Source: Tenacibaculum sp. AHE14PA (lineage in GTDB: Bacteria > Bacteroidota > Bacteroidia > Flavobacteriales > Flavobacteriaceae). From it: a DNA stretch of 64,000 nucleotides. Within the stretch, counting starts at the first letter, position 1. Every line of letters starts with the position of its first letter. Shown here piece after piece: positions 1 to 7,697 of the stretch. A program made the position numbers and the translations under genes. The notes under the pieces were generated by a model. The model saw nothing but the letters and a program-made list of their open reading frames with translations, was not told the origin of the DNA and made no database searches. The stretch lies in NCBI RefSeq assembly GCF_019278465.1, contig NZ_CP058983.1:1797501-1861500 (forward strand). The letters are read 5' to 3'.

Positions 1-142
1 ATGCACCAAAACTAGTATTTACACCTTGTTCTTTTTTTATAGTAGTATCTTGTAATTCGTCTGAAGTTAATTGATAACGAATCGTAGCGTCCTTAATACC
101 TAAGTTATCTAATGATATCGTTTTCTTATCAATATTTGTCAT
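1..142 (-). CDS. pckA: Phosphoenolpyruvate carboxykinase (ATP), N-terminal fragment
   Basis: Only the first 47 codons lie in the window; the gene runs off the left edge. The reading frame opens with ATG at 142 and gives a peptide containing IRYQLTSDEL followed by a QGV..S.GA stretch. I recognise this as the conserved N-terminus of ATP-dependent phosphoenolpyruvate carboxykinase in Flavobacteriia. The enzyme converts oxaloacetate and ATP to phosphoenolpyruvate and CO2, the first step of gluconeogenesis, in the cytoplasm. A TAnnTTTG promoter element sits about 33 bp upstream, which supports this start. The catalytic domain is outside the window, so the call rests on N-terminal similarity from memory. 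Confidence 0.8.
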   Translation of the reverse strand, partial: MTNIDKKTISLDNLGIKDATIRYQLTSDELQDTTIKKEQGVNTSFGA

Positions 143-174
143 CTTAAATTAATTTAGTTGTGTTTAATTTCTCA

Positions 175-182
175 CAAAAATA
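175..182 (-). promoter_or_regulatory. Promoter -7 element of pckA
   Basis: The minus strand reads TATTTTTG, an exact match to the Bacteroidota -7 consensus TAnnTTTG, 33 bp before the pckA ATG. I see no clear -33 TTTG at the right distance. Confidence 0.5.
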
Positions 183-236
183 GAACTTTTTGATTAAAAT
201 CATTCCTCATTGAAAAGTTTTATCAACTATTATTGA

Positions 237-611
237 TTAATAACTTTTTTTTAAGAAATGAAAAACCATCAAAGACCAACCTATAATTAGCATAACTCCT
301 CCTAACGGAGTTACAAACCAAATTGATTTTGCAGGCACATCTAACAAGTGTATTGCGTAAATTGAGCCTGAAAAAAGCAATATTCCACCAATTACAAATA
401 AACTAATAGCGTTTTTCTGTTTTAATGTAAACTCCTTAAACGTATTTATAAACAGTAATAATAAAACATGAATAAACTGATATCTTACTGCTGTTTCAAA
501 GCTTTGCATTGCTTCTTCGCTTAATGTTGCTTTTAATGCGTGCGCACCAAAAGCTCCTAAAATTACTGCGATGCCTCCTAACACCGATGCTATTGTTAAA
601 TTTTTATACAT
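237..611 (-). CDS. DUF423 family small membrane protein
   Basis: A 124-residue protein predicted to cross the inner membrane four times, with an early GAFGAHAL motif followed by polar residues. This motif and the length are typical of the DUF423 (YgdD-like) family, whose biochemical role is unknown. It is transcribed away from the saccharopine dehydrogenase gene; a TACTTTTG promoter element lies about 66 bp upstream. The downstream gap to pckA is 94 bp and holds the pckA promoter, so the two genes are probably separate transcription units. Family assignment is confident, function is not. Confidence 0.85.
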   Translation of the reverse strand: MYKNLTIASVLGGIAVILGAFGAHALKATLSEEAMQSFETAVRYQFIHVLLLLFINTFKEFTLKQKNAISLFVIGGILLFSGSIYAIHLLDVPAKSIWFVTPLGGVMLIIGWSLMVFHFLKKSY

Positions 612-676
612 TTACGTTCTTTTTGTTTAAAATTAAACTTTTTTAGCGATATTGTGCTTTTAAATTTTTAAGACAA

Positions 677-684
677 CAAAAGTA
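677..684 (-). promoter_or_regulatory. Promoter -7 element of the DUF423 gene
   Basis: The minus strand reads TACTTTTG, matching TAnnTTTG, 66 bp upstream of the DUF423 start and inside the divergent gap to saccharopine dehydrogenase. Confidence 0.45.
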
Positions 685-692
685 CATTATAA

Positions 693-2063
693 ATGAGAAA
701 AATATTAATTATTGGCGCTGGTAGATCTTGTTCATCTCTTATAAAATATTTATTAGATAAATCTACACAAGAAAACCTACATATAACTATTGGTGATGTT
801 TCTATAGAAAATGCTAAAAACCAAATTAACAACCATAAAAATGCAACGGCTGTTGTATTAGATGTTTTTAATGCAGCACAACGTGTTGATGCTATTAAAA
901 ATGCCGACATCGTTATCTCGATGCTTCCTGCTCGTTTTCATATCGAAGTAGCAAAAGATTGTGTTACTCACAACAAACATATGGTTACAGCTTCGTATGT
1001 TTCTGATGAAATGAAAGCTTTAGATACCGATGTTAAAGCAAAAGGATTAGTATTTATGAATGAGATCGGTTTAGATCCAGGGATTGATCATATGAGCGCA
1101 ATGCAAATAATCGATAAAATACATGATGAAGGTGCAAAAATGCTACTTTTCGAATCTTTTACTGGTGGATTAGTTGCCCCTGAAAGTGACACTAATTTAT
1201 GGAACTATAAATTTACATGGAACCCAAGAAATGTTGTATTAGCAGGGCAAGGAGGTGCCGCAATGTTTATTCAAGAAAACACCTATAAATACATACCATA
1301 TCACAAACTTTTTAGAAGAACCGAATTTTTAAACATTGATGGTTACGGGAAATTTGAAGGCTATGCAAACCGAGATTCTTTAAAATACAGAAGTATTTAT
1401 AATTTAGAAAACGTACCAACAATGTATAGAGGTACGATTAGAAAAGTTGGTTTTTCTAGAGCTTGGAATGTATTTGTTCAGCTAGGTATGACAGATGATT
1501 CTTACACTATTGAAGACTCTAAGAACTTAAGCTATCGCGATTTTACTAATTTATTTTTAGCGTATTCTCCTACGGATTCTGTTGAATTAAAATTCCGTTC
1601 TTATCTAAAAATAGATCAAGATGATATCATGTGGGATAAATTTTTAGAGTTAGATATTTTTAATGCTGATAAAAAAGTAAGTCTTTCAAACGCAACTCCT
1701 GCCCAGATATTACAGGAAATATTATCAGAAAAATGGACGCTTGAAGCTGCCGATAAAGATATGATTGTAATGCACCATAAATTTGGTTATGAACTTAACA
1801 ATGAAAGATATCAAATAGAAAGTAGTATGGTTATTAAAGGTGATGATCAAACTTATACAGCAATGGCAAAGACTGTTGGTTTACCTGTTGCAATGGCTAC
1901 TTTACGTATTTTAAATGGTGACATTACAACTCCTGGGGTTCAGTTACCTATTACAAAAGAAGTATATGCGCCTATTTTAAAGGAACTAGAGGACTACGGA
2001 ATTACTTTTGTAGAGAAAAAAGTGCCCTATCTAGGCTACAACCCAGAAACTATAAAGGGATAA
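693..2063 (+). CDS. Saccharopine dehydrogenase family protein
   Basis: A 456-residue cytoplasmic oxidoreductase. The N-terminus carries a Rossmann nucleotide-binding motif, GAGRSCSSL at residues 8-16, and the sequence continues with NEIGLDPGIDHM near residue 124, a hallmark of the saccharopine dehydrogenase/reductase family. The family interconverts saccharopine with glutamate and an aminoadipate or lysine product using NAD(P). In Flavobacteriia it most likely serves lysine breakdown, because lysine is made by a diaminopimelate route; that role is inferred. The ATG at 693 places the Rossmann motif at the normal distance from the N-terminus. A striking 36-bp palindrome follows the gene. Confidence 0.88.
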   Translation: MRKILIIGAGRSCSSLIKYLLDKSTQENLHITIGDVSIENAKNQINNHKNATAVVLDVFNAAQRVDAIKNADIVISMLPARFHIEVAKDCVTHNKHMVTASYVSDEMKALDTDVKAKGLVFMNEIGLDPGIDHMSAMQIIDKIHDEGAKMLLFESFTGGLVAPESDTNLWNYKFTWNPRNVVLAGQGGAAMFIQENTYKYIPYHKLFRRTEFLNIDGYGKFEGYANRDSLKYRSIYNLENVPTMYRGTIRKVGFSRAWNVFVQLGMTDDSYTIEDSKNLSYRDFTNLFLAYSPTDSVELKFRSYLKIDQDDIMWDKFLELDIFNADKKVSLSNATPAQILQEILSEKWTLEAADKDMIVMHHKFGYELNNERYQIESSMVIKGDDQTYTAMAKTVGLPVAMATLRILNGDITTPGVQLPITKEVYAPILKELEDYGITFVEKKVPYLGYNPETIKG

Positions 2064-2112
2064 ATTAAACTTGATACTGTATTTATTTTCTAATAACTTA
2101 GCTAACTATTAC

Positions 2113-2148
2113 TAATGATATGGCGAATTAAAATTCGCCATATCATTA
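2113..2148. repeat. 36-bp perfect inverted repeat
   Basis: Two 17-bp arms (TAATGATATGGCGAATT and its exact complement) are separated by only two adenines. It lies 50 bp after the saccharopine dehydrogenase stop and 22 bp before the DUF748 gene. No T-run follows on either strand, so it is not a standard intrinsic terminator. It could be a U-less terminator, an RNA-stabilising hairpin or a protein-binding palindrome. Confidence 0.8.
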
Positions 2149-2170
2149 AAGCCCTTAATATTATTTGAAA

Positions 2171-3274
2171 ATGAAAAACAAAGTAAAAAAACCAATTCAT
2201 AAAAGAAAACGTTACATAATTCCTGCAACCTTAATTGTATTATTGATAAGTTTTAGACTCTATTTACCAACATTAGTTAAAAACTATGTCAATGAAAATT
2301 TAGCAGAAATACCTGGTTTTTACGGTCAGGTTAAAGAAATCGATATTTCTTTATATCGCGGCGCTTATGTTATTCATGGATTATATTTAAATAAAGTAAA
2401 CGCCAAAACACAAGTACCTTTTTTAAAATTCCTAAAAACTGATATTTCTGTAGAGTGGAAATCTTTATTTGAAGGAGAAATTGTAGCAGAAATAATAATG
2501 GATAATGCAGAAATTATCTATGTATTCGAAGATCAAGAAACAACTCCTGAAGAAGGAATAGCAGACTTAGATGATTGGACTAAAGTTTTAACAGATTTAG
2601 TTCCTTTAAAAATAAATCGTTTTGAAATGCACAACGGAAAGTTTGCCTTTGTACAATTATCCGCAGACCCAAACATTGATTTATCAATTAGTAAAGTTGA
2701 ACTTACAGCTAAAAATCTACGCAATGTTGCCGAGAAAGGAAGAACGTTACCATCGACCATAAATATTACAGGAGTTTCATTTGGTGGCGGAGATCTAAAA
2801 CTTGATGGAAAAATGAATATTATAAAAGAGATACCAGATATGGATATCGCTTTTTCTCTTAAAAATGCAGATGCTAAAGCATTAAATGATTTTACAAATT
2901 TTTATGCCGGCATAGACTTTGAAAGTGGTAAAGCAGAACTATATAGTGAAATAGCAATCGCAGACGGATATTTAAAAGGGTACATGAAGCCACTTCTTAC
3001 AAATAGCAAGTTTATAGGCAAAGAAGATGGTTTTCTAGAAACACTATGGGAAGGTTTTGTTGTCTTTTTTAAAACCATATTAAAAAACCACAGCACAGAT
3101 ACAATTGCTACAGAAATTCCGATTGAAGGTGACTTAAATAATGTTAAAGCCGGAATTTTCCCCACTATTGGAGGTATCTTCAAGAATGCTTGGATTAACG
3201 CCTTTAAAGGAGAAACTGATGGCTCTATAGAGTTTAAAGACGCTTTTAAAGAAGATAAAGAGCCTTCTTCATAA
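2171..3274 (+). CDS. DUF748 domain-containing membrane-anchored protein
   Basis: A 367-residue protein with a basic N-terminus, one membrane segment at about residues 14-32, and a large beta-rich region on the periplasmic side. The pattern INRFEMHNGKFAF followed by LSISKVELTAKNL is typical of DUF748, an AsmA/TamB-related repeat family linked to cell-envelope lipid or outer-membrane biogenesis. I chose the ATG at 2171; an in-frame TTG six bases earlier is possible but less likely. It appears to be a single-gene unit between a 36-bp palindrome and the next promoter. The precise function is unknown. Confidence 0.75.
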   Translation: MKNKVKKPIHKRKRYIIPATLIVLLISFRLYLPTLVKNYVNENLAEIPGFYGQVKEIDISLYRGAYVIHGLYLNKVNAKTQVPFLKFLKTDISVEWKSLFEGEIVAEIIMDNAEIIYVFEDQETTPEEGIADLDDWTKVLTDLVPLKINRFEMHNGKFAFVQLSADPNIDLSISKVELTAKNLRNVAEKGRTLPSTINITGVSFGGGDLKLDGKMNIIKEIPDMDIAFSLKNADAKALNDFTNFYAGIDFESGKAELYSEIAIADGYLKGYMKPLLTNSKFIGKEDGFLETLWEGFVVFFKTILKNHSTDTIATEIPIEGDLNNVKAGIFPTIGGIFKNAWINAFKGETDGSIEFKDAFKEDKEPSS

Positions 3275-3419
3275 GAAAAAAATGAAAATGAAAAATAATC
3301 TTTATAAGCTACACTTTACAGAAAGTAATTAAGGATTACTCCACTAAGAATTAGAAAAAAGACATCAATATATAGATGCCTTTTCATTTAACATCAAAAA
3401 ATTAAGTAATAAATATAAC

Positions 3420-3450
3420 TTGATTTTTAAATATATTAAAGTTAGTTTTG
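3420..3450 (+). promoter_or_regulatory. Promoter of the secreted alpha/beta hydrolase
   Basis: A -33-like TTG at 3420-3422 and an exact -7 element TAGTTTTG at 3443-3450 are 20 bp apart, fitting the Bacteroidota TTTG-N(17-23)-TAnnTTTG promoter. The gene starts 73 bp downstream. Confidence 0.6.
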
Positions 3451-3523
3451 CACCCCCTAATTTTCATTAATTAAAACAATATCAAACCCTTAACACCATT
3501 TAATTAAATTTTTAAAATCAATA

Positions 3524-4375
3524 ATGAAAAAATCAACACTTTTCTTAATCACTATTTTTGTTTTAATTTTTCAACCTAAAACAACAACTGCACAAAACAA
3601 TTTTAAAACTCCTTATGGTAACAATAAAGAAGTTGGTAAATATGTTAAAATAAATGGCGCTAAAATTTATTATGAACAATACGGAAAAGGAGAACCGTTA
3701 TTAATAATACATAGTTGTGGTACCGATATTAAAGCGATGGAATATCAAATTGATTATTTTAAAGACAAATACAGAGTAATTGCTGCTGATAGTAGAGGAC
3801 AAGGAAAATCAGAATTAAAAACAAAGACTTTAACATATCTTAAAATGGCAAAAGATTTAGAAGGTCTTGCCAAGCATTTAAACTTAACTTCTATAAACAT
3901 TCTTGGTTGGAGTGATGGTGGAATTATTGGTTTAAAAATGGGGATTAGAAATAAAGTGAAAATTAACAAAATTGTTACTATGGGGCCGAATTTAAGATTC
4001 GATAAAACTGCCGTTAACGACTGGGCTATTCAGCAAGTTAAAGACATGCATGCTGAAACCTTAAAAATGATAAAAAAGGGCGACACTTCTAAAAACTGGA
4101 AAAAAGAATTACTATTAGATGAATTACTTTTAAATCAACCTGATATTAGTCACGCTGATTTACAAAAAATAACGGCACCTGTATTGATAACAATCGGTGA
4201 TAGAGATATTATTAAAAATCAACACGCTGTTGAGATTTTTAATAATATTAAAAAATCTCAATTATGTATTGTTCCAGGTGCAAACCATGGAATACCTCGT
4301 AATAGTGCAAAAAATTTTAATGAAATAGCTGAGAAATTTCTAACAAACGATTTTGATTACAGCGATAAAAACTAA
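3524..4375 (+). CDS. Secreted alpha/beta hydrolase
   Basis: A 283-residue protein with a signal peptide (hydrophobic core at residues 5-16, likely cleavage after TTTAQ near residue 24). The mature part is an alpha/beta-hydrolase fold: LLIIHSCGT provides the oxyanion-hole strand, GWSDGG carries the nucleophile Ser130, an aspartate lies in GDRD, and GANHGIP carries the catalytic histidine. The substrate cannot be told; esters or lactones are usual for the family. It has its own promoter and converges with trmN6, only 9 bp separating the stops with no hairpin between them. Confidence 0.85.
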   Translation: MKKSTLFLITIFVLIFQPKTTTAQNNFKTPYGNNKEVGKYVKINGAKIYYEQYGKGEPLLIIHSCGTDIKAMEYQIDYFKDKYRVIAADSRGQGKSELKTKTLTYLKMAKDLEGLAKHLNLTSINILGWSDGGIIGLKMGIRNKVKINKIVTMGPNLRFDKTAVNDWAIQQVKDMHAETLKMIKKGDTSKNWKKELLLDELLLNQPDISHADLQKITAPVLITIGDRDIIKNQHAVEIFNNIKKSQLCIVPGANHGIPRNSAKNFNEIAEKFLTNDFDYSDKN

Positions 4376-4384
4376 TTGTAAAAA

Positions 4385-5104
4385 TTACATTTTTAAATAA
4401 AAATCTTTGGTAAGATTCATATAGGCATCAGTATACTGGTGCCTTTCTTTTTCTATAACTAAATTTTCTTTTATTATCTCTTTTTGCTCAAAAGAGAAAG
4501 ACAGTAAACTTCTTTTTACTTCGGTATTTTCGTTACCTTTTACATGGCAAACTTTACTTAAAAACAAGCTGCAAGTATTCGCAAGTTTCACAAAATTCTC
4601 TTCTTCTTTAAAAGGAATCACAACAGAAAAAACACCTTGCTTAGATAAAATTTTAGAAACCCCAATTAGTAATTCTTCAAAAGTTAAGGATGAAGTAAAG
4701 CGGGCTTTATTACGAGCTTCGTTTTCAGTCTCAAAATCATCCGTATAAAACGGCGGATTAGAAACAATAACATCATACTGCTCTTCTTCTTCCTCCATTT
4801 CTTCTACAAAATGATTAAAAGAGGCGCTGTAACAAAACAAACGATCTCCCCAATCTGATTGCTCAAAATTCCCTACTGTTTGCTCATAAGCATTTTCATC
4901 GATTTCAACCGCATCAATAGTCATTGCATCACTTCGTTGTGCTAACATTAACGCAATAACACCAGTGCCTGATCCGATATCTAAAATAGCATCTGGATAT
5001 TCTCCTAAAGAACACCAAGCACCTAGTAAAACGGCATCTGTACCAATTTTCATGGCTGTTTTATCTTGATTTACTGTAAATTCTTTAAATTTAAATGGTT
5101 TCAT
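4385..5104 (-). CDS. trmN6: tRNA1(Val) (adenine(37)-N6)-methyltransferase
   Basis: A 239-residue SAM-dependent methyltransferase. LDIGSGTGVIALML (residues 41-54) is the SAM-binding loop and NPPFY (116-120) is the catalytic motif of N6-adenine methyltransferases. The N-terminal FKFKEFTVNQDKTAMKIGTD is characteristic of the TrmN6/YfiC family, which methylates A37 of tRNA-Val in E. coli. It sits one base after the stop of a 43-residue membrane-protein gene and close to mnmD, another tRNA methyltransferase, so the three genes look like one operon. Confidence 0.9.
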   Translation of the reverse strand: MKPFKFKEFTVNQDKTAMKIGTDAVLLGAWCSLGEYPDAILDIGSGTGVIALMLAQRSDAMTIDAVEIDENAYEQTVGNFEQSDWGDRLFCYSASFNHFVEEMEEEEEQYDVIVSNPPFYTDDFETENEARNKARFTSSLTFEELLIGVSKILSKQGVFSVVIPFKEEENFVKLANTCSLFLSKVCHVKGNENTEVKRSLLSFSFEQKEIIKENLVIEKERHQYTDAYMNLTKDFYLKM

Positions 5105-5236
5105 TTAGAAAAATCTTCCGATTATTTTATCTGCATTAAAAAACAAGTACAACACAACAACTAAAACTAGCATTAAGTACAATCCTTTTTTGGGTTTTGT
5201 TTCTCTATTCTTACCAAACCGTCTTTTAAATTTCAT
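5105..5236 (-). CDS. Small single-pass membrane protein, 43 residues
   Basis: This short frame opens with ATG at 5236 and stops directly next to the trmN6 start. The protein has a basic N-terminus (KFKRRFGKNRETKPKKG), one hydrophobic segment (about residues 19-33) and a short tail. The basic head suggests a positive-inside, C-out topology. I do not recognise a named family. Placement between two tRNA methyltransferase genes on the same strand, with a 0-bp gap to trmN6, suggests it is co-transcribed and real. Confidence 0.6.
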   Translation of the reverse strand: MKFKRRFGKNRETKPKKGLYLMLVLVVVLYLFFNADKIIGRFF

Positions 5237-5304
5237 TTTTATTATATTTTATGATGAATAAAAGTTTTATCAATCTACTCTACTCTTAAAATGAGAAAAC
5301 CTAA

Positions 5305-5964
5305 TTACACAGTAGGTTTTGTTGCTCGCAACATTTCTCTTTTTCCAGGAGGCCCAGGCAAACGCTCAACAGTAAACCCTACCGCTTGCATTGCTCTACG
5401 CACACTTCCTTTTGCTGAATAAGTAACTAAAATTCCGTTTTCTTTTAAAGCTTCAAACATACGTTTAAAGATATCTTCTGTCCACAAATCTGGTTGATGT
5501 TCTGCTCCGAATGCATCAAAATATACTAAATCAAAAGCTTCTTCATCTTCTATATCTTTAAAAAACTGCTGACGCTTTGTTAAATAAAAGTCTTTCGTAA
5601 TTTCATGTTTATCTTCCCAAGATAGCGAATGCATTTTATCGAAAACCGCTTGTTTACTTGTTGCCGTTAACTCTATAACATAATTTAGCTTTGCAACTTC
5701 TTCACTTACTACTGGGTAGGCTTCTACACCAACGTAATTAACTGTTTTATCACTTTCTAAAAAAGTGATAAAACAGTTTAAACCTGTTCCAAAACCTATT
5801 TCTAAAATAGAAATTTCTGATTTATTTTGCAGCGCCAATCCGCTTTTTATAAAAACATGATACGCTTCTTGTATTGCACCATGTTTAGAATGATAATGTT
5901 CGTTCCAGTCTGGTAAATGGATCGTTGTAGATCCATCTGAGGTAATTATAATTTCTCGTTTAAT
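5305..5964 (-). CDS. mnmD: tRNA (5-methylaminomethyl-2-thiouridine) methyltransferase MnmD, probable AUU start
   Basis: A 219-residue SAM methyltransferase of the MnmC-N/MnmD type (Pfam Methyltransf_30), which completes the mnm5s2U modification at the wobble position of tRNA. The SAM motif ILEIGFGTGLNCFITFLE and the acidic YFDAFGAEHQPDLW motif are present. The conserved N-terminus (KREIIITSDGSTTIHLPDWN, then YHSKHGAIQEAYHVF) is encoded upstream of any ATG, GTG or TTG. In this frame the only initiators available are ATT codons at 5964 or 5967, before an in-frame stop at 5980-5982. A TTG at 5838 would remove 42 conserved residues. The gene begins just after the DUF4920 stop, suggesting translational coupling. 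Confidence 0.82.
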   Translation of the reverse strand: MKREIIITSDGSTTIHLPDWNEHYHSKHGAIQEAYHVFIKSGLALQNKSEISILEIGFGTGLNCFITFLESDKTVNYVGVEAYPVVSEEVAKLNYVIELTATSKQAVFDKMHSLSWEDKHEITKDFYLTKRQQFFKDIEDEEAFDLVYFDAFGAEHQPDLWTEDIFKRMFEALKENGILVTYSAKGSVRRAMQAVGFTVERLPGPPGKREMLRATKPTV

Positions 5965-5974
5965 AATAAAATAT

Positions 5975-6472
5975 TTATTTCATTAATACTCCGTGCGCTA
6001 AAAAAGCATATTCTTTTTTAGGTGTTGTTATTTTTTCTATTTCTTCTTTTGTCTTACCTGCATCTTCTGCATAATGACGTAATTCTTCAACAGGTGTTTC
6101 TTTTACGAATGCTTTTCCTTCAACAATAACCTCACTTCCTTGGCTATCTAAAGGCATAAAAAAACCATAATTTTTAAATTTTACCATTGTTTTTTTATCC
6201 GCCGCAGGCAAAACCATCCAACATCCTTTTTTTGTACACACCTCATCTATATTAGAAGCAAACTTTACATTTATAGTGTCTCCTATTTTTAAAGCATCAA
6301 ACTTTGCAGACATTTGTGCTTCTGAAAGCGTATTGGCACTTTCTATTTTTTCACCAAACGATGCATATCCAGTTTTAACGGTTTCATTTTCTTTTACTCC
6401 TTGTTTCTTTTCTGCTTTACAAGCTATTAATAAGAAACTTAAAAACAGGCAATAAGTTAGTATTCTTTTCAT
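5975..6472 (-). CDS. DUF4920 domain-containing lipoprotein
   Basis: A 165-residue exported protein. The N-terminus has a lipoprotein signal peptide ending in LLIAC, so the mature protein is lipid-anchored. The body includes GCWM and MPLDSQGSEVIVEGKAFVKET, which I associate with DUF4920 proteins of Bacteroidota; their function is unknown. I chose the ATG at 6472 over a TTG two codons upstream because it gives a normal signal peptide. A TATATTTG promoter element lies 28 bp upstream. mnmD follows in the same direction with an 8-11 bp gap. Confidence 0.8.
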   Translation of the reverse strand: MKRILTYCLFLSFLLIACKAEKKQGVKENETVKTGYASFGEKIESANTLSEAQMSAKFDALKIGDTINVKFASNIDEVCTKKGCWMVLPAADKKTMVKFKNYGFFMPLDSQGSEVIVEGKAFVKETPVEELRHYAEDAGKTKEEIEKITTPKKEYAFLAHGVLMK

Positions 6473-6499
6473 TATCAAAAGATTAAAATTAATTTATAG

Positions 6500-6507
6500 C
6501 AAATATA
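6500..6507 (-). promoter_or_regulatory. Promoter -7 element of the DUF4920 gene
   Basis: The minus strand reads TATATTTG, an exact TAnnTTTG match, 28 bp upstream of the DUF4920 ATG. It probably drives the DUF4920, mnmD, small membrane protein and trmN6 operon. Confidence 0.55.
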
Positions 6508-6560
6508 ATTATAATTAGTGAAGTGGTTACTTTTAACAAATCTTTATGTTCTTGTTTTTG

Positions 6561-6568
6561 TATCTTTG
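6561..6568 (+). promoter_or_regulatory. Promoter -7 element of ilvE
   Basis: TATCTTTG matches TAnnTTTG exactly. It lies 24 bp upstream of the ATG at 6592 and downstream of earlier in-frame start codons, which supports the shorter ilvE start. Confidence 0.55.
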
Positions 6569-6591
6569 CAGTACTGCAAAAACAGGATTTT

Positions 6592-7641
6592 ATGAACATA
6601 GATATTCAGCAAATAGCACAAACAAAAATAGCTTCAGTAGATTTTAACAACTTAACTTTTGGTCGCACATTTTCGGACCACATGTTTGTTTGTGATTTTT
6701 CTGATGGAGAATGGAAAAACCCTACAATAAAGCCTTATGGCCCAATGTTGTTTGAACCATCGGCTAGAGTATTTCATTATGGACAAGCTGTTTTTGAAGG
6801 TATGAAAGCTTTTAAGGATGATAATGATGATGTTTTTTTGTTTAGACCTGAAGATAATTTTGATAGAATAAATGCTTCTGCAAATCGTTTAGCAATGCCA
6901 TCTGTACCTAAAGAGGTGTTTTTAGAAGGATTAAACGCTCTTTTAAAGTTAGATAAAGAATGGATAAAAAAAGGATTAGGTAATTCTCTTTATATACGTC
7001 CGTTTATAATTGCTACCGAAGGTGCTATCGCAGCTTCACCTGCCGACGAATATAAATTTATAATTATATGTTCGCCTGCTCAATCATACTATGCTGGTGA
7101 GGTTAGAGTATTATTTGCTGAAGAATATAGCCGTTCTGCAAACGGTGGTGTTGGTTTCGCTAAAGCTGCAGGTAACTATGCTGCACAGTTTTACCCTACA
7201 CAATTGGCAAATAAAGAAGGTTTTCAACAAATAATTTGGACAGATGCTGATACGCACGAGTATTTAGAGGAAGCTGGTACCATGAATATCTTTTTTAGAG
7301 TTGGTGATACGTTAATTACAACACCTACTAATGATCGTATTTTAGACGGAATTACTCGTAAATCTATCATACAGCTAGCTGAAGACAATAATATTGAAGT
7401 AGAGGTTCGTAGAGTATCTGTCGCTGAAATTAAAGAAGCTGCTCGTTTAGGTGAATTAAAAGAAATTTTTGGTTCAGGAACTGCCGCTGTTATAAACCCT
7501 ATAAAAGGATTTAAACACCAAGAAGATGTGTTTGAACTACCTAGTATTAATGATTCTTATGCTACTCTTTTTAAAGAAAAGCTTTTAGATATACAATACA
7601 ATAAAGCCGAAGACAAGCACAACTGGAGAGTTAAGATTTAA
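6592..7641 (+). CDS. ilvE: Branched-chain amino acid aminotransferase
   Basis: A 349-residue PLP enzyme that exchanges amino groups between glutamate and the 2-oxo acids of leucine, isoleucine and valine. The PLP-binding lysine lies in AKAAGNYAAQF, and EAGTMNIFF and GTAAVINPI match class IV aminotransferases. I start the gene at 6592, where the protein begins MNIDIQQIAQTK; the frame stays open upstream, but that part would precede the promoter and is hydrophobic and not conserved. It is divergent from the DUF4920 operon. Confidence 0.93.
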   Translation: MNIDIQQIAQTKIASVDFNNLTFGRTFSDHMFVCDFSDGEWKNPTIKPYGPMLFEPSARVFHYGQAVFEGMKAFKDDNDDVFLFRPEDNFDRINASANRLAMPSVPKEVFLEGLNALLKLDKEWIKKGLGNSLYIRPFIIATEGAIAASPADEYKFIIICSPAQSYYAGEVRVLFAEEYSRSANGGVGFAKAAGNYAAQFYPTQLANKEGFQQIIWTDADTHEYLEEAGTMNIFFRVGDTLITTPTNDRILDGITRKSIIQLAEDNNIEVEVRRVSVAEIKEAARLGELKEIFGSGTAAVINPIKGFKHQEDVFELPSINDSYATLFKEKLLDIQYNKAEDKHNWRVKI

Positions 7642-7697
7642 GTTTCATCAAAAAAAAACTATCTTAGTAATTCAGAATCAGATTTTTAAAAAATTAT

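Noticed and set aside
668..910. Minus-strand frame opposite the start of saccharopine dehydrogenase
   Set aside because: It lies antisense to a well-supported gene, has no family features and is a by-product of that gene's codon pattern.
5305..5838. Short form of mnmD starting at the TTG at 5838
   Set aside because: It would discard 42 upstream in-frame residues that match the conserved MnmD N-terminus, so the longer AUU-started form is preferred.
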